Notes: generated by a model not told the origin, from the letters alone. Shown: positions 32,895 through 44,630, numbered from the stretch's first letter. The stretch: 64,000 nucleotides of DNA from Mycoplasma zalophi (GCF_025486335.1 NZ_JAOOPZ010000001.1:62001-126000), one strand, 5' to 3'. Translations and numbers: made by a program.

Positions 32895-35800
32895 TTAATT
32901 TGTGTTTTCAATTGTTCATTCTACAGGTTTTTGTCCATAAGCTTTTGCTGCATCAACATATTTATCATATTTTTCTCTTGCTGTTGCTAATAATTCTTGT
33001 AATTTAGCATTTTGTTCTTCTTCGTTATTTGAAGGAGATTTAATTTGATTTAAGTAGTTCTCTTGTGCTCGTATAAATTCTTGTAATGAATTGATGTAGT
33101 TTAATTCTTTCTCTCTCTTAGCAACTTTTTCTTTTGTTGTAGCTACTAAAGAATCAAGAGCTTTATAACCTGCTTTATATTTAGCAGATGTTTCTGTTTG
33201 AGCTTCTGCTGTTGTTGTGATGTCTGTAAACTTAGTATTAAATTCTTCTTTTATTGATTTATAATCTGGTTCTGGTTTAGCATTAACTTCATCTTTATAT
33301 GTGGTTGCGGCTTCTTTTGATTTTTGATATCTTGTTTTATTTGCTTTTAACATAGCTGCTTCTAAATCATTAATTCCTTGTGTTAATTTTTCTTGTGTTA
33401 TTTCATCAGAAGTTGCTTTTGTATTTGCAGTTTCAATTTCTGTATTATATGTTGTTTTAACTTCACCTTCATCAAAACTATCTTTATCTGCTCTTACTTC
33501 TGCTAATTTATCTAAGTATTCTGCATATTTAGTTAATAATTCTGTTAATTCTTTAACCTTAGCAGTAGCAGATTTTACTTGATCTACTGTTGTATCAGCA
33601 GCATTTACTATAGCATCTTGTTTTGCGATTTCTGATGTATTGTAAGAAATTGCACTTGCATATTTAGGATCTGTAAATTCTGCTGCTTTAGTTGAGTTAG
33701 CTTCTTTTGCCTTATTATATTCATTTTTAAATGCATTTAATAAAGCTTCATCAAGTTTTAGTTTTTGTGTATTAAAGTTATTAACTGTTTTGTTTGCATT
33801 TGCAGCTTCTTGAATTTGTGTAAATTCTGCTAATGCAGCTTCTTTTGTATCTTTATCTTGAATTCCATTAGCTTTTGTTTTAACTTCATCTAATTTATCT
33901 AGGAATAATAATTGTGCTTTTAATAATGCAAGTAAGTCTTGTAAATCTGTTGTTCCTGAATCATATAATGCTGTTGTAGGTTCTGATTCTGTTCTTTCAG
34001 TGATTTGTCCTTCTGTTTCTTTATTAGATTTTGCATCTACATATTTAGCATCATTATCAACATTTTTGTTTTTATATTCATCTTGATATGCTTTTTTAGC
34101 AGCTTCATATCTTGCTTTGTGAGCTTCTAACTGAGCTTCTTTTAATTTTATTACTGCATTTTGGAAATTATCGATGGTTGCAGTACTTGTATCTGCAATT
34201 GTATTTTCTCTAATAGCATTTTCATAATCGGTTTTAGGTTTACCGTCTTCAAAAGTATCTTTATCTTTTGTAACTGCAGCTAATGTAGTTGTATATTCAT
34301 GGTGTGCTTTTGCTTTGTCTAATTCTTCTTTTAATTTTTCTACTCCTTCTTCATATTTATCTGTAGTTGGAGTTTCTTTTACTTTATTATCAATTGTAGT
34401 AACTTCTGATTCTAACTGAGTAGCAGCTTCTGAACCTGTAATTGTTTCTTTATATGCATTTACTTCTGCTAATTTTGTTTCATAAGCTTCTTTTGCTTTT
34501 GCTAAATCTAAGTTATCAATTTCAGTTTGAACTAAGTCTTTTGCTGCGTTGTATGATTCTACAGTTCTTGGATCTGCTAAACCATTATCTATTTCTGCTA
34601 ATTTAGCTGTTAGGTTAGCTTTTGTTTTTGGATAGTCATCTAGTTCTTTAGCATTAGCTTCAGCAACTTTTGCTTCATAAGCTTTTTTAGCTTGATTTAA
34701 TTCATAATTATTTCTATCTTCAGTTGCTTGTGTAATTGCTTTATCTAATATGTCTTTAGCATTTACATAATCAGCAGTTGTATCTTTAGCTGCTTCTGCT
34801 ACAGCTTTTTTAATTTCTGCATCTAAAGCATCTGAAATTTCTTTATATTTAGGATCTGTTTGAAGTTCTGTAAGTAATTTATCTGCAGCTGCTTTTGATG
34901 TTTCATAAGCTTTTTTAGCATCAATTTTTGCTTTTTCAGCTTGTGCTTTTTCTAATGCTGTAGTTAAATCAGTTACAGCTGTATTGTATAGTTCAACTGT
35001 TTTGGTTTCTTCTCCACCAACTCTATCTTCAACTGTTTTAGTTTCACCATCAAGTGTTGTTTTAACATTAGCATAATCTGTTCCAGTTAATGTATTTGTA
35101 CTATAATCTTTTTACTTCTGCTAATTTTGTTTCATATGCGGTTTTAGCTGCTTCTAAAGCATCTTGTGCTTCTTTATCTTGTTTTGCTTTTGCAAGAGCT
35201 TCTTCTAATTTTGCAACTGCGTTGTTGTAATCAGTTGGTTCAATTGTGTTATTTACTTCTTTTTCAGAAACTGGTGTAGTTTCAGCAGTTTTTGAATCTT
35301 GTAATTCTTTTAAAATTGTTGCATATTTTGGATCTGCAAGTAAAGTTTCCATTTGTGAAACTTCAGCAAGTTTAGCATCATAAGCTTCTTTTGCTTTTCT
35401 AAGTAGTTCTGCACGAATTTTTGCTTCTTTATCTTCTTGATATGTTTGTGCAAATTTCAATACTTCATCTAATTTAATTTTTCCATTAATTTTTTGTAAT
35501 AGTGTTACATTAACACCTGTTAATAAATCAGATGAATTTTTAATTTCTACATCTAAATCTTTTTTTAGTCTTTGTTGTTCAGTATCTTCTGGGTCATTCA
35601 TTCTAGCTGATAATTCTCTTGCGAATGTAACTTCTTCTTCGTAGAATTGAATGAATTTTGGACCATGTACATTGTTTGTTTCTGGTCATAAATAATTATA
35701 TGCTGCCTCATAATCAGAATCTTGTCCTGGTTGAGCCATTTTTTGTGCATAGAAGTTTCTTACGAATAAGTCATCAAAAATTGATTCATATCCTTGTTTA

Positions 35801-36468
35801 TCTTCTGAGTAGTTCATTAATGCTTCTGCTGTTGCAAGTGCGAATTCATACATTGCTTTTGCATCAACTGTTTCAGGTGCTAATAGTTTCTTAATTTCAA
35901 CTGTTGCATTTCATAAAGCTTTTTCTGTTTCAACTAAGGCACTAACTCTTGCTGGTTTATTGTCTAATGTTGTTGTAGATTCTTTGTATGTAAAAATAGC
36001 TTCTTTTGCTTGTTGAATTTTTAATTTATAGTCATTTGCCACTTCTTGATCTTCTAGTGAAGATAATTGCGCTACTAATTCTTCTGCTTCTTTTACTTCT
36101 ATTTCCTCATATGTTTTAGCAAATGCTTCAACTAACTTATCATAACTTAATGAATATCTTCCTGTAAGTGAATTTATTTCATCAGCTTGATTTTCATCTA
36201 ATTTTTTGTAAGCTTTATTTTCATCGTAGATAAGTCTTCTTAAATTATCGAAAGTTGTTTTATACATTTTCTTATCTTCTAAAGTATCTCTTAAAACATT
36301 CACTCTTGAATCTAAGTTCATAAATGTTTTTTGAGAAACACTTAATTTTACTTCATTGTTGTTTTCAGCTGTAGTACATGATGCACTAATTGCAGCTGCT
36401 GTTGCAGCTACAGCTGTAATAGCTGCTGCTGAACCAACAAATAAAAGATTTTTCTTTTGTTTTTTCAT
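32895..36468 (-). pseudogene. Very long coiled-coil surface lipoprotein, frameshifted
   Basis: A lipoprotein signal peptide ends at Cys31 (AAAISASC). It is followed by hundreds of residues of Ala/Lys/Glu-rich helical repeats with recurring units of the type AYETKLAEV and KAKKAYE. The first 455 codons (36468-35101) end at TAG. Shifting by +1 at the A5 run (plus strand T5 at 35109-35113) opens a frame of more than 700 codons to 32895 without another stop, with the same repeats continuing. If repaired, the protein would be 1190 residues. The start is set by GAGGAGATAT. It is either a recent pseudogene, a phase-variable switch, or a sequencing error. Surface adhesion or shielding is a guess. Confidence 0.8.
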
Positions 36469-36570
36469 ATATCTCCTCATTTTTTATAATCGATTATAAA
36501 AATGATATTTAATAAAATATCTAAAAAAATTTTACCATAAAATTCACAAATCAGAACCTAATAAAATTTA

Positions 36571-36600
36571 AAAAACACCATATATACAATACAGTGTTTC
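36571..36600 (-). terminator. Terminator after the dnaA-dnaN-S4 genes
   Basis: Minus-strand stem AAACACTGTAT / ATATGGTGTTT with G-U pairs, then T6. Confidence 0.65.
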
Positions 36601-36612
36601 AAAATATTCGTT

Positions 36613-36828
36613 TTAATGTGCAATTGTTTTTATTTTATAAACTTCATCATCAATTCAAATAATGTCACCATTATTTATTTGTTGATTACGTGAAACTGCT
36701 GGCTTTCCATTAATCATAATTTCATGATCTACAATAAAAAATTTAGCCCTTCCACCCGTTTCGATTAAACCTATCTTTTTAAGAAATTGTGAAAGTTTAA
36801 TTGTTTCTGTTGTTATTTCTATTATCAT
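36613..36828 (-). CDS. S4-domain RNA-binding protein, YaaA/RlbA type
   Basis: 71 residues with the S4 pattern (KLSQFLKKIGLIETGGRAKFF then INGKPAVSRNQQ). Its start overlaps the dnaN stop by one base. In Firmicutes the same small S4 gene lies between dnaN and recF; recF is absent here. One TGA encodes Trp. Confidence 0.88.
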
Positions 36829-37955
36829 TATCAATATCCTCTTTGTGGAGTTATTAGTTGTTGGTTGTTTTTGTTTTCTTTTGAAACTATTAAAATTCTT
36901 TGCTTGTTTTCTGCAAACATTAAATTAATTTCACCTTCAAATACGTTAATTGCTTCTGTTAAATTTTTAGTTACTAATGAAATATCTAAAGATTCATCAT
37001 TGTAACTAAATTCTGTAGTTTTAACTTCTGCTTTTCCTATTTCATCACGATTTGTTGATACATATAAAACCGAATCATGAATTGAAAGTCTTAATTTGGA
37101 ATTAGCATCTGAATTTAAAAGTGATGCTTTTTGAATTAATTCTGTTAATTTTTTTCTATCAATTGTTAAAATTTGTTCAAACTGTCTTGGAATTGAGTTT
37201 GCTGTGTCCTTATATGCTAAATTAGCCAATTTAGTTTGAATAATGCTTCCATCAAAATTAATATGAATTTTATTTTCACTAACAAACATACTAATGTCAC
37301 CTTTAAAATCAAAATTTAAAAGATCTTTTAAAGTTTTTGACTGAATAGAAAAATTAAAATCTACAGTATTTTCAATTGCTGTTTGTTGACGTGCTAAACG
37401 GAAACCATCAGTTGCAATTGCAACTAAAACGTTATCTTTTGCAGAAATGTTAACGCAATTTAAAATCACACTTGTTGCGTTTTGTGCTGCTGCAAAAGAA
37501 ACATTTTTCACAATGCTTTTAAGAGCACTAAAAGGTAAAACAATTTTTTCTCCATATTGTTCAAATTCAGTTTCAGGGTACTCAAAACTATCTAATAAAT
37601 TTATTTCAAAAATATCTTCATTTGTTTTAATTTTTAGTACTGAATTTTCAGTTTCTAATTTAACAATTCCATCAATTTTTTTAACAATATTTTTAAATAA
37701 TGTTAAAGGAACTAGCGCTGTTCCTGATTCAATTATTTCACAACCATCTTTATTAAAGGTTTCAATATCTGCACCCGTTGTTAAAACTGTATGTTTTACT
37801 GCAATTTGAGTATTTGACACAACGAATGTCACAGCTGAATCAGTTGCCTCAATTAAAACACCTTTTAAAGCAGGTAAATATGGATTGGAATCTAATGCTT
37901 TTGATACACGGTCTATTGCTTTATCTAATTGTTGAATAGAAATATTGAATTTCAT
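36828..37955 (-). CDS. dnaN: DNA polymerase III beta subunit (sliding clamp)
   Basis: 375 residues forming three clamp domains. The N-terminal FNISIQQLDKAIDRVSKAL and the central VAIATDGFRLARQ motifs are typical. The C-terminus is diverged: it ends QQLITPQRGYW, where the family usually ends in a P-M-R-like tail. It lies 15 bases downstream of dnaA with an AAGGAG site, so it is co-transcribed with dnaA. Confidence 0.96.
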
Positions 37956-37969
37956 AATAACTCCTTAAT

Positions 37970-39328
37970 TTATAAAATTTTCTTTAAATTATCTTTAATT
38001 TTGCTAATTGCCAAACTCAAAGTTGAATCACTTTTTATGTGTTTATCAATATAATTTACACTCGCAATTACTGAACTATGGGTTTGTCCACTAAACATTT
38101 TTCCAATATCATTAAAAGGAATATCGAAAAGATCTTTTATTAATCACATACTTACTCTTCTTGCCTTAACTATGTTTTGACTTCTGTTTTTATCAATTAC
38201 TTTTTTTCTTTCTATTCCATAATACTTACATACCGTATCAACTATTTTTTCAGGTGTAACTGATTCACTTACTGTACCAACATCTTTAAAAATTGATTTT
38301 ATATATTCACTGTCATATCTAAAATTCTTATCATTAATGTAAAAAATTTTAATTTTATTAACTGCACCTTGAATATTTCTTATACTATTTGAAAAATTTC
38401 TAGCTAAAAATTTATATGTTTTATCATCAAATTTATTTGAATCAATTAATTCTTTATCAATTTTAAATTTGAAAATATTAATAATATCTTCTACACTTGG
38501 ATTATTAATTTTAAATGTTATTCCACCTGAGAATCTTGTAATAAATCTTTCTTCAAATCCACCTAATTCTTTTGGTGTTTTATCTGCACTTATAATAATT
38601 TGTTTATTTTCACTAATATGATTATTTATAATTGCAAATAAGACATTTAAAGTGTTTTCTTTACCACCAAATTCCTGCACATCATCAAACATTAAACAGT
38701 CATATTTCAAACAGTCATCAATAATTTTGTTAATACCTTCTTGATTTTTATTTTTTAAATGTTCTATTATAGGTCTTATAAAAATATTAGGTTGAATATA
38801 TAAACACGATTTACCTTTTTTTATTAATTCGTTTCCGATTGCATGTAATAAATGAGTTTTACCTAAACCGCTTGATGCATATATAAATAAAGGATTAAAC
38901 GCAATTTGTCCTTGTTGATTTTCAATCACTGTTCTAGCACCTAATAACGCTTGTTCATTAAATTTACCTTTTGTATAATTTTCAAAAGTTAATTCTGGTT
39001 GAACATTAATTTTTGTTTGTGTTTTTTTGGTTTCATTGTTATATAAAAGACTATCGGAGCTAAAAATAATTTCTTTTGTATCTTGATATATTTCATTAAC
39101 GCATCTATAAATATATTCTTTATAATTTGCCTCTAAAAATACTCTGATTTTTTCGGGTGCATGCAAAAAAACTTTATTATCTTTTTGTTTAATAATTTTA
39201 ACTAATGTTAAAAATGAATCATATAAAATTGGATCATTTGATGTAGATTCGAATTCTTGTTGAAGCAAGGTATTATTTATTTCTAAATCTGCATTTGGGT
39301 TAATTTTTCTTGTCGAATTCATAGTCAT
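37970..39328 (-). CDS. dnaA: Chromosomal replication initiator DnaA
   Basis: 452 residues. AAA+ core with Walker A (YASSGLGKTHL) and Walker B (CLMFDDVQEF). The C-terminal HTH contains the DnaA-box signature (MFSGQTHSSVIASVNYI, a diverged GGRDHTTV). TGA encodes Trp at the start of the last 58 codons. There is no ribosome site. The ATG at 39328 lies 7 bases from a TATAAT, suggesting a leaderless mRNA; a second ATG lies two codons on. It is convergent with nothing and points away from the origin. Confidence 0.96.
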
Positions 39329-39710
39329 AGATTAAATTATAAATTTATATTATTATTTTTGTAAATAATTATTTATCAAAGCAAATAATTTGGATTTTAT
39401 TGACATTTTTATTTACATTTTTTAACAAAAAAAGTACTTATTACAAGATATTTTTTTATTTAATAACATTTTAAAAATGTAAATAAATAATCAATGTCAA
39501 AAATTTTTATATTTTTTAAATTTTTTTTATTTTTTTAACAAATAAATTAAAATAAGAATTGTTTATTGCTAATAATTTAAAGCCGGTAATAAGTAAATAA
39601 GATAATATTATGTAATATTATTGTTTTGTTTGATAAAATAATAATACATAATTTTAAATATCAGCTTGAAAATTATTTTCAAATAAAAACATATAAAGAA
39701 GGAGCTTTTT
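39329..39710. other. oriC: Chromosomal origin of replication, oriC
   Basis: 382-base non-coding, very AT-rich region between divergent dnaA and rpmH, the usual mollicute origin site. Three identical 9-mers TTATTTACA (two mismatches from the DnaA-box consensus TTATCCACA) lie at 39360-39368 (-), 39409-39417 (+) and 39478-39486 (-), followed by long A/T runs that could be the unwinding element. Gene orientation switches here: dnaA and the genes to the left run leftward, rpmH and yidC rightward. Confidence 0.85.
39336..39341 (-). promoter_or_regulatory. -10 box of dnaA
   Basis: Minus-strand TATAAT, 7 bases from the first dnaA ATG. No ribosome-binding site lies between. Confidence 0.6.
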
Positions 39711-39857
39711 ATGAAAAGAACATATCAACCAAAAAAACGTAAACACATTAAAGTTCATGGTTTTTTTGCTCGAATGCAAACTAAAAATGGAAGAAAAGTT
39801 TTAAAAGCTAGAAGAGCAAAAGGAAGAAAACAACTAACAGTTTCAGACAAAAAATAA
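39711..39857 (+). CDS. rpmH: Ribosomal protein L34
   Basis: 48 residues, all of the L34 pattern ([22 protein letters not shown], then [16 protein letters not shown], in sequence). Strong AAGGAG ribosome site. First gene rightward of oriC, in the conserved order rpmH-rnpA-yidC. Confidence 0.98.
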   Translation: MKRTYQPKKRKHIKVHGFFARMQTKNGRKVLKARRAKGRKQLTVSDKK

Positions 39858-39859
39858 AA

Positions 39860-40192
39860 ATGACTAAGTTAAATGTTGTTAGAAAGAATTGGGAATTTCA
39901 AAATATAATCAACCAAAAAAAACAATTTGTTTCAAAATACGTGATTATTTATTATCAACCAAGTGAAATTTATAAAGTTGGTATTTCCATTCCCAAAACA
40001 TTTGCTAACGCAGTTTTGCGTAACAAATATAAAAATCAAATAAGGCAAATTATTCGCCAAAACAGCTTTGAAGATATATTAGTTCAAAGCGTAATCATTA
40101 TAAGAAAACCTTTTTTTACACTTGATTTTGCAAGTAAAGAAAAAGAAATTAAAAAACTTTATGAAAGGATTCGTAATGCCCAAAAGAACTAG
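39860..40192 (+). CDS. rnpA: Ribonuclease P protein component
   Basis: 110-residue basic protein that helps RNase P RNA process tRNA precursors. The conserved RNP box is present in the form NAVLRNKYKNQIRQIIR. It starts two bases after the rpmH stop with no ribosome site of its own, and overlaps yidC by 17 bases, so translation is probably coupled. Confidence 0.95.
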   Translation: MTKLNVVRKNWEFQNIINQKKQFVSKYVIIYYQPSEIYKVGISIPKTFANAVLRNKYKNQIRQIIRQNSFEDILVQSVIIIRKPFFTLDFASKEKEIKKLYERIRNAQKN

Positions 40193-42098
40193 ATCTAAAC
40201 ATTACGACTTTTTTAATCCGAATCATAATTCAAATGATAAAAATATAAAAAAAGATACAAAAACACTAATTAAAAAAATCTGAAAATGAGTAAAAATTTT
40301 ATTAATTGTTTTTGTTATTGGAACAGGTTTTGTAGGCTGCGCTCAATCATTTGGATTACGTTCTCCGGTTAAAGTTGGAACAGGTTTCGAAACATATCTT
40401 AAAAAAGAAGATATTTCACCAAATATTGAGGTTTTTGCATATAACAAAGACACCCAAGCCTTTAATAGATCAAATACTGGAAAAATTATTCAAGATAACC
40501 CTTATTTAAAAGCAGATTCTGTTGAAGAATTAAAATTAGTTAAAGAACAAATCAAAAATAACCAAGGGAATATGGATACATATAAATCACAAACTTTAGG
40601 AATTCAGATTCAAAATTCTGAAGGTAAAAATATTTCTGGAAGTGTATATAATAAAAACGGAAATTTTATAATTTATGCAAAAGGTGATGAAAACGGTAAT
40701 GGATCTGTTAAAAGTTACGACAATGTAACAACCTGAACCAATATTTATAACATTCAAAATTTAGAATGAACAAGAAAAAAAGTTCAAAATAATGGAGTTG
40801 AAATTGAGGTTAAAGACAGAATTAAAAATATAAAAATTTCTGTATTGCCAAATTATATACTTGATACTTCACTTGAATCAAAATTTAGTCGCGATACATA
40901 TCAAGCACTGATGGATGAATCTACTAAATTATTCAAAAATGAAATGATTGAAGCTAAATTAAATTCTCAAGACACAGATTCAAAAAGTTATTGAGATGTC
41001 ATTTTAGAATTTGCTAATATGCCAAACACTGCAACTGCATTAGATACAGTTAATAGTTTTATTAAAAAATTAGCAGAAAAAAAAGATATTCAATTAACTG
41101 ACAACGAAATAAATGTAATTACAAAAGTAGAAAATTTCATTCACTCTAATACAATTGAATATGGAAATCTAACTGGATTATCATTTGTTTCAAATAATAC
41201 AAATAATGAAGGTTATAACATTGTTACTTTTAAAAATATAAGTGATAAAGGTAATTATATTAATAATAACTCAACCCTATTAAATTCATTATTTGGAGAA
41301 CCACATCGTCCGATTGCAACATGAGCAGAATACTGAGAATTTGGACCATTTTATGGATTATTTGTTTACCCTATTAATCAACTACTAGGTGGAATAATCA
41401 ATGGAATAAGTTATTTAGGTGGATGATCTGTAATAATAGGATTAATAATTACTGTTATTGTTACAAAATTAATAGTTGTTGCTATTAGTTATAAGAGTAT
41501 ATTTGCTTCTCAAAAACAACAAGAATTAAATGCTAAAAAAGCAAAAATAGAAGCTAAATATGCACCTTATAAAGGTGACAAACAAATGGAACAAAAGAAA
41601 AAACAAGAAATTAATGAAATGTACAAAAAAAATCATGCAAATCCATTTACTGCAATGATAAGTTCATTAATTGCGATGCCTATTCTAATTGTTATGTTTA
41701 GGATTGTACAAGGTTCACCAGAAATTAAACACTCAGTATGATATGGAATTCAAATGTCAGCTACAAGTTACCAAAACTTATTAGCTGGTGAATACAAATA
41801 CTTACCTATTATTTTAATTAGTGTGCTTATTCAATTAGTTGCACAAATGTTACCTAAATTTTTAAACCGTAAAAAAGATAAACTACGTACTAATGTATAT
41901 GAGCGTGAAGCTTTACGTAAATCAAATAAAATGCAAAATATAATTACAATGGTCTTTGTTGGTTTTGGAGTTATATTTCAAGCTGGATTACAAATATACT
42001 GAATTATTACAGGAATTTGACAAATTATGCAAACACTTGTTGTATGAAAAATTGAACGTACTGATTTCTATAAAACAAAAATTGTTCCAAGACTATAA
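40176..42098 (+). CDS. yidC: Membrane protein insertase YidC/OxaI with a large external domain
   Basis: 640 residues with many TGA-encoded Trp. The N-terminal hydrophobic segment carries a possible lipobox (TGFVGC, Cys55). Then comes an external domain of about 320 residues, then the OxaI insertase core from about residue 390 with five membrane spans, a basic cytoplasmic loop (SQKQQELNAKKAKIE) and a C-terminal KIERTDFYKTKIV tail. Gram-positive YidC proteins are usually below 300 residues, so the outer domain is a mycoplasma elaboration. It inserts membrane proteins with or without SecYEG. Confidence 0.93.
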
Positions 42099-42105
42099 AA
42101 ATAAT

Positions 42106-42140
42106 AAAAAGCTACATAATGTTTTATGTGGTTTTTTATT
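42106..42140 (+). terminator. Terminator of the rpmH-rnpA-yidC operon
   Basis: AAGCTACATAA / TTATGTGGTTT stem with G-U pairs and T6. Confidence 0.7.
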
Positions 42141-42153
42141 TTATAAAGTAATC

Positions 42154-42182
42154 AAAAAACCAAGTTTAAACTTGGTTTTTTA
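42154..42182. terminator. Bidirectional terminator before pepF
   Basis: Perfect palindrome AACCAAGTTTAAACTTGGTT flanked by A/T runs. It serves minus-strand pepF and backs up the yidC terminator. Confidence 0.8.
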
Positions 42183-42184
42183 CA

Positions 42185-44014
42185 TTATTTATTAAAAATT
42201 TTTTTGCCTAACTTAATATATGTATTAATTTTTTCGTTTATATTTTCAAATGCCATTTTATACATATTTTCATCATAAATATCTATACCAGCATTCTTTA
42301 ATATATCAGCAGGCTTTTGGGAACTTCCTGCACTTAAAAATTTATCAATATAATCTTCTAGAACTTGTTTTCCCTTGGTTTTATATTTTTTATAAAAAGC
42401 ATTAGCCACTATGTATCCTAAAGCATATTTATAAACATAAAATTCATAATAATAATGTGGAACTATAACTGAATATATATTTTCATGATTTGAAATTTTT
42501 GCTTTATGAATATCTTTGAAATATTCATTCCTTGTATCAACATAAAGTTGTTCTAATTGTTCGTAACTTGCATAAGGTTCATCATTATCTATTGCATTAT
42601 ATAAATTGAATTCATAATTACTTCATATCGTTTGTTGAATTACAGTTCCAATAAAATCACGAATAGATTCATTTATATAATTAAATCTTTGTTCGTCATT
42701 TTCAGCATTTTCAATTAAGTAATCTGTCAAAAGTAATTCATTAAATATTGAGGCAATTTCAGCTAAAAAAATTGGATATTGTGAATTAAAAATGTGTTGA
42801 TTTTTATCAGAAAAATAAGAATGCATTGAGTGTCCCATTTCATGACACAAAGTATTTACACTACTCAAAGAATTATCAAAATTCATTAAAATATATTTTT
42901 TATCAATTCCATAACTTTGGCCAATTGAATATGCTCCGCCTTCTTTATTTTTAACACTCTCAAAATCAATTCAACCACTATCAAGTGCCTTTATTGCAAC
43001 ATCTTTATATCTATTTGGCATAACAGAAATGATTTCTTTAAAAATATTTTTTGCATCTTCAATAGTGTAGTTAGTTTTTGTTTTTATTAAATCTAATTGA
43101 TAATCTCAAGGTTGCATTTTTTTATTAAATTTATTTTTAAAAAATTTCTTTTGGTATTTATAAAACTGTTTAAAAAGAAACATATTTTTTTTAACATTTT
43201 TATAAATTATATCTAATAATTGTTTTTGAACATAATCAGATGAAATTAAACTATCAACAGCAGAATCATAATTTCTTATTTTAGCTTCTACTGAAATTTG
43301 TTTAAAATGTTGGATTAAAAGTTGTGCAAATGACTGCCTGTGTTTATAATAACCTTGTAAGTAATTTTTGTGTGTTGTTTTTCTAACTAATTCATCTTTA
43401 TTTTTAAGAAGATTTATTCTACTTCCATTTGTAATTTTAAACTTTTTATTTTTTGATGATATTGCATATCCAAAATCCACTTCAGAGTTATCTAAGATAT
43501 CAAAGACAGTTTCTAAATTAGTGTCACCTTTAGAAGATTGTTGTAAATAATTTTCTACATCATCTGACAAAGTATGTTTTAATGATTCAATAGAATTTTC
43601 AATGCTATTTTTAATGTAACTAAATTCTTTTGTGTCTTTTCAAAGTAACAATTTGTCTTTGTATTTTTTTATCCTGCTTATTTCAGAACCTAATTTATTT
43701 GAATAATTTGCTACTTTATTATCAAAATCTGCAATTTCTTTATTAATTTCAGGATCAACAACATTAATAGAACTTTTATTTTGCAAATAATTATTAATTT
43801 TAAATTCAAGTTCAAGAAATTTTTCTTGAACTTTTAAGTAATTTAAGTAATTCTCTTTTGAATCATATTTTGATTCTTTAATTGCAATTATGTAACTAAA
43901 AATATCAAAGTATTGATTTTTTAGTTCTTTAAATGTTGTATTTTTTAAAATACTTTCTAAATCTCACTTATATTCTTCTGGAACCTGGTTATAAGAAGAG
44001 TATATTTTTTTCAT
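42185..44014 (-). CDS. pepF: Oligoendopeptidase F (M3 metallopeptidase)
   Basis: 609-residue zinc peptidase of the cytoplasm that degrades short peptides, feeding amino acids to a cell without biosynthesis. Zinc site HEMGHSMHS plus the downstream Glu ([11 protein letters not shown]), and the C-terminal [14 protein letters not shown] substrate region, are intact. TGA encodes Trp at several points. The start overlaps the apt stop by one base. Confidence 0.96.
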
Positions 44015-44538
44015 TATTCACCTTGTTTAATAGTAATTAAACTTTCAATAGGAACATTTAATCTTTGATGGCTATCAAATCCGTCAAGTTCCATTAAAAC
44101 TATTATTCTTAAAACTTCAACACCCTCTCTTTTTAAAAGTTTAATAATAGCTTCTAATGTTCCACCTGTTGCTAAAACATCGTCAATAATAACTGCTTTT
44201 TGACCTTTTTTAGTAATTCCTTCTTGAATTTCTAAAACATTTCTTCCATATTCTAAGCCATAGTCACACGAAATAACAGGACCTGGAAGTTTCCCTTGTT
44301 TTCTAACCATAATAAAAGGTTTTTTAGTGATGGCTGCAACTGGTGTTCCAAATAAAAATCCACGCGCATCAGGGCCTACAATTATATCGGCATCTTCAGT
44401 AAATTTTGCCATTTCATTTATTGTATAATTTAAAGCTTCTCCATCAGCTAATAAATATGATATATCTTTAAAAAGAATCCCTTCTGTTGGAAAATCTTTT
44501 ACTGTTCTAATTAATTTTTTTAAATCTTGTTTGTTCAT
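44014..44538 (-). CDS. apt: Adenine phosphoribosyltransferase
   Basis: 174 residues. Converts adenine and PRPP to AMP (purine salvage). The PRPP-binding motif VIIDDVLATGGTL and the PxxR segment (VGPDARGFLFG) are clear. The family start MNKQDLKKLIRTV... is at 44538; upstream in-frame codons give a hydrophobic segment that no Apt has. No ribosome site, but TATAAT lies 9 bases upstream, so a leaderless mRNA is likely. Co-transcribed with pepF. Confidence 0.95.
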   Translation of the reverse strand: MNKQDLKKLIRTVKDFPTEGILFKDISYLLADGEALNYTINEMAKFTEDADIIVGPDARGFLFGTPVAAITKKPFIMVRKQGKLPGPVISCDYGLEYGRNVLEIQEGITKKGQKAVIIDDVLATGGTLEAIIKLLKREGVEVLRIIVLMELDGFDSHQRLNVPIESLITIKQGE

Positions 44539-44547
44539 AACTATAAT

Positions 44548-44553
44548 ATTATA
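44548..44553 (-). promoter_or_regulatory. -10 box of apt-pepF
   Basis: Minus-strand TATAAT nine bases before the apt ATG. Confidence 0.55.
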
Positions 44554-44576
44554 ATTAATAATTAGCAAGTATAAAT

Positions 44577-44608
44577 AAAAAACACAATCAATCAAATAAT
44601 TGCGTTAT
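44577..44608 (-). terminator. Terminator of the HAD phosphatase gene
   Basis: Minus-strand stem AACGCAAT / ATTGTGTT (one G-U) followed by T6. It ends the upstream gene just before the apt promoter. Confidence 0.6.
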
Positions 44609-44630
44609 TTATGAGTATTTATTACTGATT

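Noticed and set aside
32895-35100. Tandem DNA repeats or CRISPR
   Set aside because: The repetition is at protein level (coiled-coil units) with diverged DNA; there are no regular repeat-spacer units.
32895-36468. Two separate lipoprotein genes
   Set aside because: The second half has no start codon, signal peptide or ribosome site for more than 550 codons and continues the same repeats, so one frameshifted gene is more likely.
44539-44595. N-terminal extension of apt
   Set aside because: The extra 19 residues are hydrophobic and unlike any Apt, and they lie over the promoter -10 box.
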